The notes below the pieces were generated by a model. That model was not told the DNA's origin, ran no database searches, and worked only from the letters and a program-made list of their open reading frames with translations. Below are positions 37,622 through 46,139 of a stretch of 64,000 nucleotides of DNA, in pieces. The number at the start of each line of letters is the position of its first letter. Within the stretch, counting starts at the first letter, position 1. This stretch comes from Rhizobium sp. SG_E_25_P2 (lineage in GTDB: Bacteria; Pseudomonadota; Alphaproteobacteria; Rhizobiales; Rhizobiaceae): positions 62,001 through 126,000 of the forward strand of contig NZ_JARXVM010000001.1 in the NCBI RefSeq assembly GCF_029892285.1, written 5' to 3'. The translations under genes were made by a program, and so were the position numbers.

Positions 37622-37808
37622 ACAGCCGGGGAGCCCATCTCCCACGGTCGCGCCGGTTGGCTCGGCGCTGCTGCTTCCGCTGGGAACGATGAATCTTCTC
37701 ATTTTACTTTGATCGCATCAACGACATTCGCGCCATGAGTGCAACGCATCCATGCAAGCGATCCACAATAGTTGCAGTTTCGGTGGGACGGTGATAATCT
37801 GACCGAGT

Positions 37809-37834
37809 GGAAGGCGAGCTCTCGCCCGCCTTCC
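37809..37834 (-). terminator. Hairpin after small ORF copy 2
   Basis: Same GGAAGGCG/CGCCTTCC stem as copy 1, with one change in the centre. On the plus strand it is followed by four T residues. Confidence 0.5.
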
Positions 37835-37840
37835 TTTTGC

Positions 37841-37930
37841 TCAGAATATGAATTGGACGCGGATAACGAGGGACCAGTTCGTCCGCGTCCTTTTCACTTC
37901 AAGCGTGATGCGCACTGGCAATTGCCACAT
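37841..37930 (-). CDS. Candidate small cationic protein, copy 2 (29 aa)
   Basis: Same length and layout as copy 1. Differences from copy 1 include several silent changes (CTG/TTG Leu, AAG/AAA Lys, AGA/AGG Arg, CAG/CAA Gln) and conservative swaps among Ile, Val, Leu and Phe. AGGAGG lies 8 bases before the ATG, a near-perfect ribosome site. The hairpin follows 6 bases after the stop. Confidence 0.48.
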   Translation of the reverse strand: MWQLPVRITLEVKRTRTNWSLVIRVQFIF

Positions 37931-38153
37931 GGCATGCACCTCCTGTTCACAGGCGAGGATCTCGCCACAGCCGGAGAGCCCATCTCCCACGGCCGCACCG
38001 GCTGGCTCGGCGCTGCTGCTTCCGCTGAGAACGATGAAGCTTCTCATCAAGGCTCGGACTCATCAATCCCATTCTCGCATTGCGTGTATTTTTCACATTA
38101 AGGCGGGATGCGTTGGTTGCTGATGGATGTCGGATGATGATAATCTCGGGAGT

Positions 38154-38179
38154 GGAAGGCGAGCTTTCGCCCGCCTTCC
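38154..38179 (-). terminator. Hairpin after small ORF copy 3
   Basis: Identical in stem and centre to the copy 1 hairpin (GGAAGGCG with CGCCTTCC). Confidence 0.5.
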
Positions 38180-38183
38180 TGGA

Positions 38184-38273
38184 TCAGTAGTCGAATTGGA
38201 TGCGGACAATGAGCTGCCAACTCGTCCGCATCCTCTTCACTTCCAACGTGGTGCGCACTGGCAAACGCCACAT
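38184..38273 (-). CDS. Candidate small cationic protein, copy 3 (29 aa)
   Basis: Again 29 codons with the MWxLPVR start and KRMRTSW middle. GGAGG lies 8 bases before the ATG. In this copy an in-frame TGA occurs before the ATG, so the longer upstream ORF seen in copies 1 and 2 does not exist here. The hairpin follows 4 bases after the stop. Confidence 0.45.
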   Translation of the reverse strand: MWRLPVRTTLEVKRMRTSWQLIVRIQFDY

Positions 38274-38511
38274 GGCAACACCCTCCGTTCATGAGGCGAG
38301 GCTCTCGCCACAGCCGGGGAGCCCATCTCCCACGGTCGCGCCGGCTGGCTCGACGCTGCTGCTTCCGCCTTGAACGAGACATCATTTCATGTCCATAGGC
38401 GAGCCTCAATATATTTCCCGTTATAAGAGAGTGACTGTCCCGGATTGCGTCGGCGGCAAAATTGCGGCTATCAACGGCCAGCCCGTGTCGGGCAAGGGGT
38501 GACCGTGGACC

Positions 38512-39282
38512 ATGATTCTGGAAGCGCTGAATTTTGCTGCGACCTATCCGCTGACGCCGAGGCGGCGGAGACACGAAATATCCTCCTCCGTCAGCCTCTG
38601 GGCACGGTCGCGACGGGCGGCGCGGCATTGGCGGACGCATGAGGAGGCCTGCCACCAGGAGGTCTCAGCAATCGTTGCGACGCTGCCCAATACCCGCGCG
38701 GTCGCGGTGCTTGGCTCTGGGCTTTTGCGCGACGTGCCGATCTCGCTGCTCTCGAAAGAGTTCGACCGGGTCTATCTCTTCGATCTGCAGCATCTGGCGA
38801 GCGTGCGGATATGGGCGAGGCTTAACCGGCTCGCCAATCTCGAATTTCAAACCCGAGATCTTTCGGGCGTCGAGCAATTGAAAGCAAAGCCGGAGGCTGA
38901 GCCTCGCCCCCTCGCCTTTCTCACCGAGATCCCCAAGCTCGATCTGGTGGTCTCCGCCAATCTGCTCAGCCAGATTGGCGTGGGGATAGGCAGAATGGCC
39001 GCGACGGACGCAAAGCTTCCGCCTCAGGCGCCAGAACGCCTGATTGCCGCGCATGTGGATGGGCTGCAGAGACTGAGTTGTCCTAGCCTGCTGCTCACCG
39101 ACCAATCCTATGAGGTCATCGACAAGACAGGCAAAGTGCTCGAACGCGACGACCTCATGAAAGGTGTGCGCCTTCCGCCGGCGCGCGCCGAATGGTCCTG
39201 GACAGTCGCGCCCTATGGCGAATTATCTCCGGATTACCAGGCGGTGCATCGGGTCGCCTCGATCCCGATCAACGCGTCCTGA
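38512..39282 (+). CDS. Hypothetical protein with methyltransferase-like Rossmann motif
   Basis: The 256-aa protein has no certain family. Residues about 60-95 read VAVLGSGLLRDVPI, then RVYLFDLQHL, which resembles motifs I and II of class I SAM-dependent methyltransferases. Later blocks (KLDLVVSANLLSQIG) could be motif IV. The N terminus is basic. GGGG lies upstream of the ATG at 38512. It is convergent with the MOSC gene, and the last 14 bases overlap. Activity is a guess. Confidence 0.7.
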   Translation: MILEALNFAATYPLTPRRRRHEISSSVSLWARSRRAARHWRTHEEACHQEVSAIVATLPNTRAVAVLGSGLLRDVPISLLSKEFDRVYLFDLQHLASVRIWARLNRLANLEFQTRDLSGVEQLKAKPEAEPRPLAFLTEIPKLDLVVSANLLSQIGVGIGRMAATDAKLPPQAPERLIAAHVDGLQRLSCPSLLLTDQSYEVIDKTGKVLERDDLMKGVRLPPARAEWSWTVAPYGELSPDYQAVHRVASIPINAS

Positions 39283-40117
39283 GAGGCCAGCCCTCGGGAC
39301 GCTCCGCCACGACCGTCACCGCATCGCCCACGGATACGCGGCCCTCGGCGCGCGGCACGGCATTCCAGCCGAACAGAACGCCCGCCACGCGGCGGTCTCC
39401 CGACATGCGGATGCGGCGCATTGCCGGCATCGGATCCGGGCCGCCACGTTCGCCGGTCATCTGGTCCTGGGTGGTCATGATGCAGCGGGTGCAGGGTTTG
39501 ACGAGATCGTAGCGGATGCCGGAGATCTCGATCGCCTGCCAATAGTCATCGGCGAAAGGCCTGTCGTCCTCGATGACGATATTGGGGCGGAACCGGTCCA
39601 TGCCAAAGCCAACGCCGCCCTGGCGTTCCGCCTCTTCGGCCAGCGCCTTCAGCGAACCGGTGGTGGCGACGAGGATGGGATAGCCATCCGCAAACCCGGT
39701 TTCGACGCCCTCGCCCGCCCAGGCCGGATTGCAAGCGCGATGGCTGAGCGCATCGGCATGAACGAGCCGCACCTCGCGGCCCAGCCAGTGGCTGAGTTCA
39801 GCGTCGACCTCGGGCGTGGAGAGACTGGCGCTGAGCGGATCATCCCAGACTCGCACGTCGAGACGCCGCTCGGGATCGAAGGTCGCATGAATCGGAGTGG
39901 CTTCCCCTTGTTTCGTCAGGGTCAGAACACCGTTCTCCACGCGAGCAGTCACCTGCGCCAGCGCCTTGACCTCGCGTTGCGTCACCAGCGAACCTTCGGG
40001 ATCGCAAACCATGTAGCGACGGTCACCCGAAAGCCCCCAACCGCTCACCTCGACCTCATTGAGAACGATCGCTCGGGCGCTTTTCAGCGGATAAACATGC
40101 AGCGAGGCAACCTTCAT
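39269..40117 (-). CDS. MOSC domain-containing protein (YcbX/mARC-like)
   Basis: The 282-aa protein has an N-terminal MOSC beta-barrel domain (VASLHVYPLKSARAI) and a C-terminal MOSC domain. The segment KPCTRCIMTTQDQ contains the cysteine expected to bind the molybdenum cofactor, as in YcbX and mARC, which reduce N-hydroxylated compounds. Electrons in YcbX come from CysJ; no partner is adjacent here. Its start overlaps the HD gene stop by 4 bp (ATGA). Confidence 0.88.
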   Translation of the reverse strand: MKVASLHVYPLKSARAIVLNEVEVSGWGLSGDRRYMVCDPEGSLVTQREVKALAQVTARVENGVLTLTKQGEATPIHATFDPERRLDVRVWDDPLSASLSTPEVDAELSHWLGREVRLVHADALSHRACNPAWAGEGVETGFADGYPILVATTGSLKALAEEAERQGGVGFGMDRFRPNIVIEDDRPFADDYWQAIEISGIRYDLVKPCTRCIMTTQDQMTGERGGPDPMPAMRRIRMSGDRRVAGVLFGWNAVPRAEGRVSVGDAVTVVAERPEGWPLRTR

Positions 40118-40767
40118 GCGTTGATCTCCTCTAAAAACAGATCGCGGAACAGATGCAGCCGGCGATGGCGTTCGGCCGCCATCCGTCGACCCGTCTCGGT
40201 CTTGAAACCATCCGCAAGGGTGAAAAGCTTGGCGGGGAAATGATCGAGGGCGAAAGTCTTGTCGTCGAGCGACCGATGCTCGGCGCGGGGATCGGCGGAC
40301 TCGTACAATTGCGAACCCATGCGACCGCCGATGTAGAAAAGCCTGGCGACGCCCACCATGCCAATCGCATCGAGACGGTCGGCGTCCTGCAGGATTTTCG
40401 CCTCAAGCGTCTCCGGCTCAATCGCTGCGGAAAAACTGTGCGCGGCGATGGCGTGGGCGCAAGCGGCGATCCGCGCCTTGTCCCAGCCGAGTTCAGCGAG
40501 AATGCCGCTCGCCTTCTCCGCCGCCAGCCGCGAGGCCTGCGACCGGAGCGGAGAGTTCTTCTCGACGGACACGCAGTCATGCAGGAGAACGGCGGCTGCG
40601 AGCAGTTCGCCATCGCCGCCCTCCTCCGCATGGATGCGCATGGCGTTGGCGAAGACGCGGGCGATATGGGCGATGTCATGGGCGCCGTCGTCGCTCGCCA
40701 CCGCATGCGGCAGAAGCGTGACGGCGAGCGCCTCATGAGGCGCGAAGCGGGATCCGGTGTCTGTCAT
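40114..40767 (-). CDS. HD domain-containing protein (YedJ-like phosphohydrolase)
   Basis: The 217-aa protein has the HD metal-binding pattern: an early His in HDIAHIARV, the HD doublet in VLLHDCVSVEK, and a later Asp in LQDADRLDAIG. It resembles the uncharacterised YedJ/YpgQ group, some of which act on nucleotides. Its start shares a base with the stop of the DUF2339 gene (TGATG), and it is coupled to the MOSC gene. Confidence 0.88.
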   Translation of the reverse strand: MTDTGSRFAPHEALAVTLLPHAVASDDGAHDIAHIARVFANAMRIHAEEGGDGELLAAAVLLHDCVSVEKNSPLRSQASRLAAEKASGILAELGWDKARIAACAHAIAAHSFSAAIEPETLEAKILQDADRLDAIGMVGVARLFYIGGRMGSQLYESADPRAEHRSLDDKTFALDHFPAKLFTLADGFKTETGRRMAAERHRRLHLFRDLFLEEINA

Positions 40768-43520
40768 CAGGCGGTTTTATCCGTTTCGCCCTGATCCGCA
40801 ACCGGTTCTGTTGCAGGAGGCGCCACTGCGCCCGCACGCTCCCCCGGAGTCTGCAGTCCGCCAAGAATGGTCTGGTAGAAGCGGCCAATGCCGATCAGCA
40901 CCACGCCCAGACCGACGAAAGACAGGACGCGGAACAGGCCTTCGAGATTGGCCATGTCAATCAAAAAGACTTTCAGCACCACCACCAACATCAGGCCTGC
41001 CGAAGCGAGCCGTATGCTTTTCGCCCTGAAACGATAACCGATCGCCAGAAGCGCGGCGGCGAGCGCCAGCCAGACGGCGGAATAGGTGTAAAGCTCGGGC
41101 TGCAGGAAGCCCTTCCAGTCGGAAATATCGGCGCCGTGATAAAGCCTGCGCACCGACAGCGTCACATAGCCGAACAAGAGCGCCGACCCCGTGAGCGCAA
41201 GCGCCATGACATAATGCAGCGGGCGCCGCGCCCGAGCGTAATGCGCCGCCGCGCCATAGGCGAGCCCCGGCAGGAGATAGGCGAGAAAGAGCAGGTTGAA
41301 GAACGGGATAGTGCCGGTGGGCTCGCCGATGAAATAGGGATTGAGCCCGATAAAATGCGCAGAGAGAACCGAGAGCATCGACACATAGCCCACGGCCATG
41401 GAGCCGGTACGGAAGACGATGCTGGGCTGACGCAGATCGAGCGCCATCAAGGTGGCGGAGGCGCCGATAGTCAACAAGGTGTAGATCGCCTGCTCCGACA
41501 AGGTCGGCGCGCCGCTGTCGAGCACGCCGCCATTCATGGCGTGACGCACGAGAACGCCGAGCGTCAGCAGCGTGAACAGGCTCGCCAGCGCTTCGAGCAC
41601 GCTGCGCAGGCGAATGTCCTCGCTCCTGCGCATCATCCAGGCCGATAGAATGAGCAGCAACGCCGGGCCGCCGTAACCGATCAGCAGCGCATTGAAGACC
41701 GGCGTCTTGCCGAGCAGGCTCGCCCCGACGATGGTCGGCTGCCATGCGATGCGGCCGGCGACGAAGATAGCCGAGGCGGCCATGGCCCAGGGCAGGATCG
41801 GCCAGGGTTTGACGCGATGGCCGAGAAGATAGGCGAAGCCGATGATGGCCGCGCCAAGCGTCGTCGCCGCGCCCTCGGTCAGCATCACCAAAGCGAAGAG
41901 CAGCGCCGCCCAGGACGAGGCGACCCAGATATCGCGATTGACATGATAGCGGCCTTCCAGGGTTGGCCCCGACAAACGCCAGGCCACGGCGAAATAGAGG
42001 GCGGCGAGGAAAAGGCCATAGACGCCATGCGAGAGATCAAAGGCGTAATTGCCGAGGAAGACGAAGCTCAGCCCCGCCAGTGCGAGCGGCGTGACCCCCG
42101 CCAAACCGCTCCACAGCACTGAGCGCGGCAGCAGGCGCTCGCCCAGCCGCCAGTTCACCGCGCCGCCGAGCAGGACGAACGCCAACCCCAGGCCAAAAGC
42201 AAGGCCGATGACGAGATTGGGCTCGAAAGGCGCGTGATAGCTTTCGCCAGCCGCGTCGATAGTCGTGGAGACGGCATTTTCCGCCATGGCGCGAATGCCG
42301 CCGAAGGCTGCAAGCGCCGAGATAATGGCCGCGTATGCGCCGTATCTGCGTCCAGCGCCCAGCAGCGCGAGCGCGGTTACCAGGCAAACAAACACCCATT
42401 CGGCGCCCGCGATCCTGTGATCGTCAGACACCATGGCGATGACATTGACGAGGACACCGAGGGCGGCGATCAGCACCGCCGCGCCATGGCTGGGGAAGAG
42501 GTAGACCTCCCATGGCGAGCGCGCCGTCTTGACGATGGCGGGCTTGGGCATCCTAGGCCCGGGCCAGACAAAGGCCATGCCGGCCAACATCACCAACATC
42601 GCAAAGCCGGGCGCGAAAACTGTTTCCATCGGGAAGAAGAGCGTTTGCGCGAGACACCAGAGCGTCAGGCCGGCATTGGCGAGCGCCGGCGCAAACCGCC
42701 AGTCGCGCATGCGGGAGGCAAAAGCGTTGCTGAGCCATACGATTGACAGGAATCCGAACAGAAACCACGGACTCGGCGCGTCGCTATCGACCATAAGCGG
42801 CGTCGCGAAGGAGGCGAGCAGACCAAGCCCGGCAAGCCCCTGACCGTGGATCAACGCCAAAGCGAGCGTGCAGAGTGAAACCAACCCTAGAAGGAAGAAG
42901 GCGAAACCCGGACCGACATAACCATAAACCGCATGCGCGACAAATACCGCGCCGAGGAGCGTCAACGAGCCCGCCGCAGTCAGGACTCCGGGGATCAGCG
43001 CGTTCTGGAAAGCGCTCTGGACGAGGGGCTCGGTCCTGCGCCGCACCCATTCGCCGGCCGCGACCAACGCCAGACCGAAAAGAGCGGCGAGGGCGAGACG
43101 GACGGCTGGGCTGAGCAGTCCCTGCTCGATCGAATATTTGACGGCGAAGACGCCGGCGAAAGCGAGCGCGACGCCGCCCACCCAGACCGACCAGCGCCCC
43201 GCCAATCGGCTTTCCAAGCTTTCGCGGGCGACGGCGGGAATCTCAGGTTCATGAGGCAGCGAGGCGGCTTCTCCGGCAGGCGTCTCCTCAGCGGGATGCG
43301 CCTGTTCGGCACGATCGGCAATAGCGATTGCTTCGCTCGCCGACCCGCTTTCCGCAGCTTCAACCTCCTGATGCGCGGCAACCGGCGCACCCTGTTGAAG
43401 CCGCGTCACCTCCTCTCGCAAGGCCGCGATGTCCCGTTCGAATTTACGGTTGAGACCACTGATCCTGAACATCGCAAGCACCGCGATCAGCAAAGCGGCT
43501 AGAGCCGTCAATTCCAACAT
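40767..43520 (-). CDS. DUF2339 large multi-pass membrane protein
   Basis: The 917-aa protein is almost entirely hydrophobic helices after an N-terminal anchor (about 2-20), a short coiled coil (RDIAALREEVTRLQQ) and an acidic/alanine-rich linker to about residue 105. More than 20 membrane segments are apparent. DUF2339 has no established function. The ATG at 43520 starts the first helix; an upstream ATG at 43547 adds nine residues. It heads a three-gene unit with HD and MOSC genes. Confidence 0.87.
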   Translation of the reverse strand: MLELTALAALLIAVLAMFRISGLNRKFERDIAALREEVTRLQQGAPVAAHQEVEAAESGSASEAIAIADRAEQAHPAEETPAGEAASLPHEPEIPAVARESLESRLAGRWSVWVGGVALAFAGVFAVKYSIEQGLLSPAVRLALAALFGLALVAAGEWVRRRTEPLVQSAFQNALIPGVLTAAGSLTLLGAVFVAHAVYGYVGPGFAFFLLGLVSLCTLALALIHGQGLAGLGLLASFATPLMVDSDAPSPWFLFGFLSIVWLSNAFASRMRDWRFAPALANAGLTLWCLAQTLFFPMETVFAPGFAMLVMLAGMAFVWPGPRMPKPAIVKTARSPWEVYLFPSHGAAVLIAALGVLVNVIAMVSDDHRIAGAEWVFVCLVTALALLGAGRRYGAYAAIISALAAFGGIRAMAENAVSTTIDAAGESYHAPFEPNLVIGLAFGLGLAFVLLGGAVNWRLGERLLPRSVLWSGLAGVTPLALAGLSFVFLGNYAFDLSHGVYGLFLAALYFAVAWRLSGPTLEGRYHVNRDIWVASSWAALLFALVMLTEGAATTLGAAIIGFAYLLGHRVKPWPILPWAMAASAIFVAGRIAWQPTIVGASLLGKTPVFNALLIGYGGPALLLILSAWMMRRSEDIRLRSVLEALASLFTLLTLGVLVRHAMNGGVLDSGAPTLSEQAIYTLLTIGASATLMALDLRQPSIVFRTGSMAVGYVSMLSVLSAHFIGLNPYFIGEPTGTIPFFNLLFLAYLLPGLAYGAAAHYARARRPLHYVMALALTGSALLFGYVTLSVRRLYHGADISDWKGFLQPELYTYSAVWLALAAALLAIGYRFRAKSIRLASAGLMLVVVLKVFLIDMANLEGLFRVLSFVGLGVVLIGIGRFYQTILGGLQTPGERAGAVAPPATEPVADQGETDKTA

Positions 43521-43605
43521 GACTGTTTCCACCCCCAAGGCTGGCAAAATGCCGATACCTGCAGCAACGTTTCACAGTCCCACATTATGCATATCTTGGG
43601 GACGA

Positions 43606-43713
43606 ATGACCGAATGCGGCATTTTCATCCGGACAATGACCGAGTTCAGCCGCTTCGACAACGTCCAGACGCTGCCGCAAAGCAGGGCCGGCCTCTGGAA
43701 ATTCCGCCTTTGA
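43606..43713 (+). CDS. Possible 35-aa small ORF between DUF2339 and recO
   Basis: In the 201-bp gap between two minus-strand genes there is a plus-strand ATG preceded by GGGGA, opening 35 codons that stop 9 bases before the recO stop. I cannot assign a family. It may be chance. Confidence 0.2.
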   Translation: MTECGIFIRTMTEFSRFDNVQTLPQSRAGLWKFRL

Positions 43714-43721
43714 GCGCGGCG

Positions 43722-44468
43722 TCACTCTTGCCCCAGGACGCGCGGCAATTTTGCGAGCACCGCTTGCACGAAACCGTCGCGCACCTCGACCGGCTCAAGG
43801 CCGCGCGGCTCATAGACGTGGCGATGCAGGAAAAACTGCGTCATGCGGAAGGCTTCGATGAGCCCATCTCGATCCGCCGCACGCTTCGACTGCGCCTTGA
43901 GAAATTCCGGTAGGCGAAACAGCCGGTCGGCAAAGGGCAGGCCAGCGTCACGGCAAACGGCGCGTCCAGATTTCGGCGAAACATAATCGAGCGCGTCGCG
44001 CGAGCCGGTGGCGGCGCATTGAGCCAGATCCAGACCGAAGCCGAGATCCTCCAGCACCGCGAGTTCGAAGCGGACATAGAGTTCGCCGGCTTCGGCGGCT
44101 GCGCCGAGATGATCGAGCGTGATATTGAGCATGTCATAGAGATGCGGATGCGGATCGCGCTCCGGCAGAAGCCGCAGCAGCGCCCCGATCGCCTGCACGC
44201 CATTGAGGCTGATCGCGTCCTCCATCAGCTGCGCGGCGCGGAAGTTCAGCGGCTCCATCGAGAAATGGCCGAGATGCTCTTCGAGCCTGGCGCGCCAGGT
44301 AGCCTCCACGAGATTGCCGGGCTGCAGCAGCGGTTGCATGCTGCGCGATCGGCCGTTGCGCAACACGCCGAGATGGCGGCCGCGCGTCTTCGTCATCACT
44401 TCGGCGATGACAGAGCCCTCGCCATGTCGCTTGACGCCGAGGATGACGGCTTCATCCGTCCACTGCAT
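43722..44468 (-). CDS. recO: DNA repair protein RecO
   Basis: RecO loads RecA on SSB-coated single strands with RecR. The 248-aa protein opens [19 protein letters not shown], the OB-fold start of the family, and has a helical C-terminal domain. A full zinc-binding cysteine set is not evident to me, as in many alphaproteobacterial RecO. The ATG at 44468 lies inside the end of tag (17-bp overlap); the open frame extends back to 44576 over tag and is not used. Confidence 0.94.
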   Translation of the reverse strand: MQWTDEAVILGVKRHGEGSVIAEVMTKTRGRHLGVLRNGRSRSMQPLLQPGNLVEATWRARLEEHLGHFSMEPLNFRAAQLMEDAISLNGVQAIGALLRLLPERDPHPHLYDMLNITLDHLGAAAEAGELYVRFELAVLEDLGFGLDLAQCAATGSRDALDYVSPKSGRAVCRDAGLPFADRLFRLPEFLKAQSKRAADRDGLIEAFRMTQFFLHRHVYEPRGLEPVEVRDGFVQAVLAKLPRVLGQE

Positions 44469-45084
44469 GAAGCGACCGTTTCTCTTCTGCGGCGGCGCGG
44501 CGCCAGCAGCCATCCATATGATCATTGACCAGACCCATCGCCTGCATGAAGGCGTAGATGGTGGTGGGACCGACAAAACTCCAGCCGCGCTTTTTCAGAT
44601 CCTTGGAGAGACGGATCGAGGTCGGCGAAGTCGGATTGGCGCGAGCCCAATCCAGCGTCATGATTTCGGGACGTTCGCCATCGGGCGGGACGAAGCCCCA
44701 GAAATAGTCCGTCAGCGACCCGAATTCGGCTTTGAGGTCTAGAGCGCGGCGGGCATTGTTAATGGTCGAGACGATCTTGCCGCGGTGGCGAACGATGCCG
44801 GCATCCGCCAGAAGCCGTTCGATATCGGCCTCATCGAATGCCGCCACGCGTTCGGGCTCGAAATTGGCGAAAGCGGCGCGAAAATTATCTCGCTTGCGAA
44901 GAATGGTCAGCCAGGACAGGCCCGACTGAAAACCTTCAAGGCAGATTTTTTCAAATAGCCGCCGGTCATCGCGCACCGGATAGCCCCATTCCTCGTCATG
45001 ATAGCGCATATAGTCGTCAAGGCCGCCGCACCAGCTGCAGCGATGCCTGCCATCCTCGCCTTCGATCAGGCCTGCGCCCGCCAT
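44452..45084 (-). CDS. tag: DNA-3-methyladenine glycosylase I
   Basis: Tag removes 3-methyladenine from alkylated DNA. The 210-aa protein has the zinc-binding pattern CSWCGG near the start, [24 protein letters not shown]-type sequence around YHDEEWG, and [21 protein letters not shown] with its zinc-ligand His near the end. The frame is open far upstream to 45897, but the family start is the ATG at 45084. It is coupled to recO, making a small DNA repair operon. Confidence 0.95.
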   Translation of the reverse strand: MAGAGLIEGEDGRHRCSWCGGLDDYMRYHDEEWGYPVRDDRRLFEKICLEGFQSGLSWLTILRKRDNFRAAFANFEPERVAAFDEADIERLLADAGIVRHRGKIVSTINNARRALDLKAEFGSLTDYFWGFVPPDGERPEIMTLDWARANPTSPTSIRLSKDLKKRGWSFVGPTTIYAFMQAMGLVNDHMDGCWRRAAAEEKRSLHAVDG

Positions 45085-45270
45085 TTTCGCCTCCGAATCC
45101 GCTTTATCCGCCTGTTTAGCATTGCCTAACCATGTTTCAAAACCCGGCGCTAACCCTGACAAAAGCTTTCCGGCCTCGTTCGAATTGGAATGAACGGGCG
45201 TTAACCATTCGCTTGCCGGCGGGGCGGATGGTGAAACTCCATACGTCAAACCTTTCCGCGAGTCGCGTTC

Positions 45271-46020
45271 ATGACCAGATCGAGATTGCTTCTGACAGCA
45301 TTGCTTTCCCTTGCCGCCTCCACTGTAATCGCCGAAGATCGCTACAAGGTGGTTCGCCCCGTCATCATCGAATCCGGCATCGCCGGCCAATGGATGATGC
45401 AGCTCGGCGGTCCGGTGCGCGGACAGGTGGTGAGGCGCGTGGAACAGGGTCAGCCGATGCGCATGACCCAGCCGCGCAGGCTCAAGCGGCAATTGGCTGT
45501 CGAACCGCAGGCGCAGATGCAGCAGGCCGCCTATCATCCCGAGCGTCCGGCCGTGAACGCCATCGAGCCGCAATTCCTGCCACAAACACTGGCCTATGAA
45601 ACCAAGTACAAGCCTGGCACGATCATCATCGACACCAACAATCGCTTTCTCTACCTGGTCATGAGCAATGGTCAGGCGCGCCGCTATGGCGTCGGCGTCG
45701 GAAAGCCCGGTTTCGAATGGGCGGGCGAGCACAAGATCACCCGTAAGGCGGAATGGCCGGAATGGCATCCGCCCAAGGAAATGATCGAGCGCGAGGCGGC
45801 CAAGGGCCACTATCTGCCTGTCAGCATGGAAGGCGGCGAAGCCAATCCGCTCGGCGCCCGCGCCATGTATCTCGGTTCGACGCTGTATCGCATCCACGGC
45901 ACCAATGCGCCCTGGACGATCGGCTACGCCGTGTCCTCGGGCTGCATCCGCATGCGCAACGAAGATGTAGTCGACCTATACGAGCGGGTGAAGGTCGGAA
46001 CACGCGTCATCGTTTTGTAA
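45271..46020 (+). CDS. L,D-transpeptidase (YkuD domain), copy A
   Basis: The 249-aa exported protein has a signal peptide (about residues 1-21, ending ASTVIA). The YkuD catalytic domain contains HGTNAPWTIGYAVSSGCIRM with catalytic Cys225. Such enzymes make 3-3 peptidoglycan crosslinks or attach proteins to peptidoglycan in the periplasm. A glutamine/arginine-rich linker lies between the signal and the domain. The 186-bp region upstream separates it from tag, so it has its own promoter. It is followed by a second paralogue. Confidence 0.93.
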   Translation: MTRSRLLLTALLSLAASTVIAEDRYKVVRPVIIESGIAGQWMMQLGGPVRGQVVRRVEQGQPMRMTQPRRLKRQLAVEPQAQMQQAAYHPERPAVNAIEPQFLPQTLAYETKYKPGTIIIDTNNRFLYLVMSNGQARRYGVGVGKPGFEWAGEHKITRKAEWPEWHPPKEMIEREAAKGHYLPVSMEGGEANPLGARAMYLGSTLYRIHGTNAPWTIGYAVSSGCIRMRNEDVVDLYERVKVGTRVIVL

Positions 46021-46139
46021 ACTCTGACTTTTCACGGCATCGTGAAGCCGTAGTTCTGATCGGACTGCGGCTGAAGCGCTTGAATTTGCCGCGGCAACAG
46101 GTAGTTTCTTAACAAATCCTAAACTTCGGGGGAATTTCC

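Larger units (their letters stand above)
37452..38390 (-). repeat. Three tandem diverged copies of a ~344-bp module (leader, 29-aa ORF, hairpin)
   Basis: The 1.18-kb gap between hisS and the 38512 gene is filled by three direct repeats. Read on the minus strand, each unit has a conserved 110-base leader, a Shine-Dalgarno site, a 29-codon ORF and a GC-rich hairpin. The ORF starts lie at 37585, 37930 and 38273, spacings of 345 and 343 bp. The 90-base spacers between units are poorly conserved. Copies differ at many positions yet keep the stems and the reading frame. I do not recognise the family. Confidence 0.88.

Noticed and set aside
37496-37702. 68-aa gene using the outer ATG of the module
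   Set aside because: The matching frame is stopped in copy 3 and the outer ATG lacks a clear ribosome site; the inner ATG has one in all three copies.
37452-38390. CRISPR array
   Set aside because: There are only three units, the period is about 344 bp, and the repeats are long and diverged, with no spacer-like short unique segments or cas genes.
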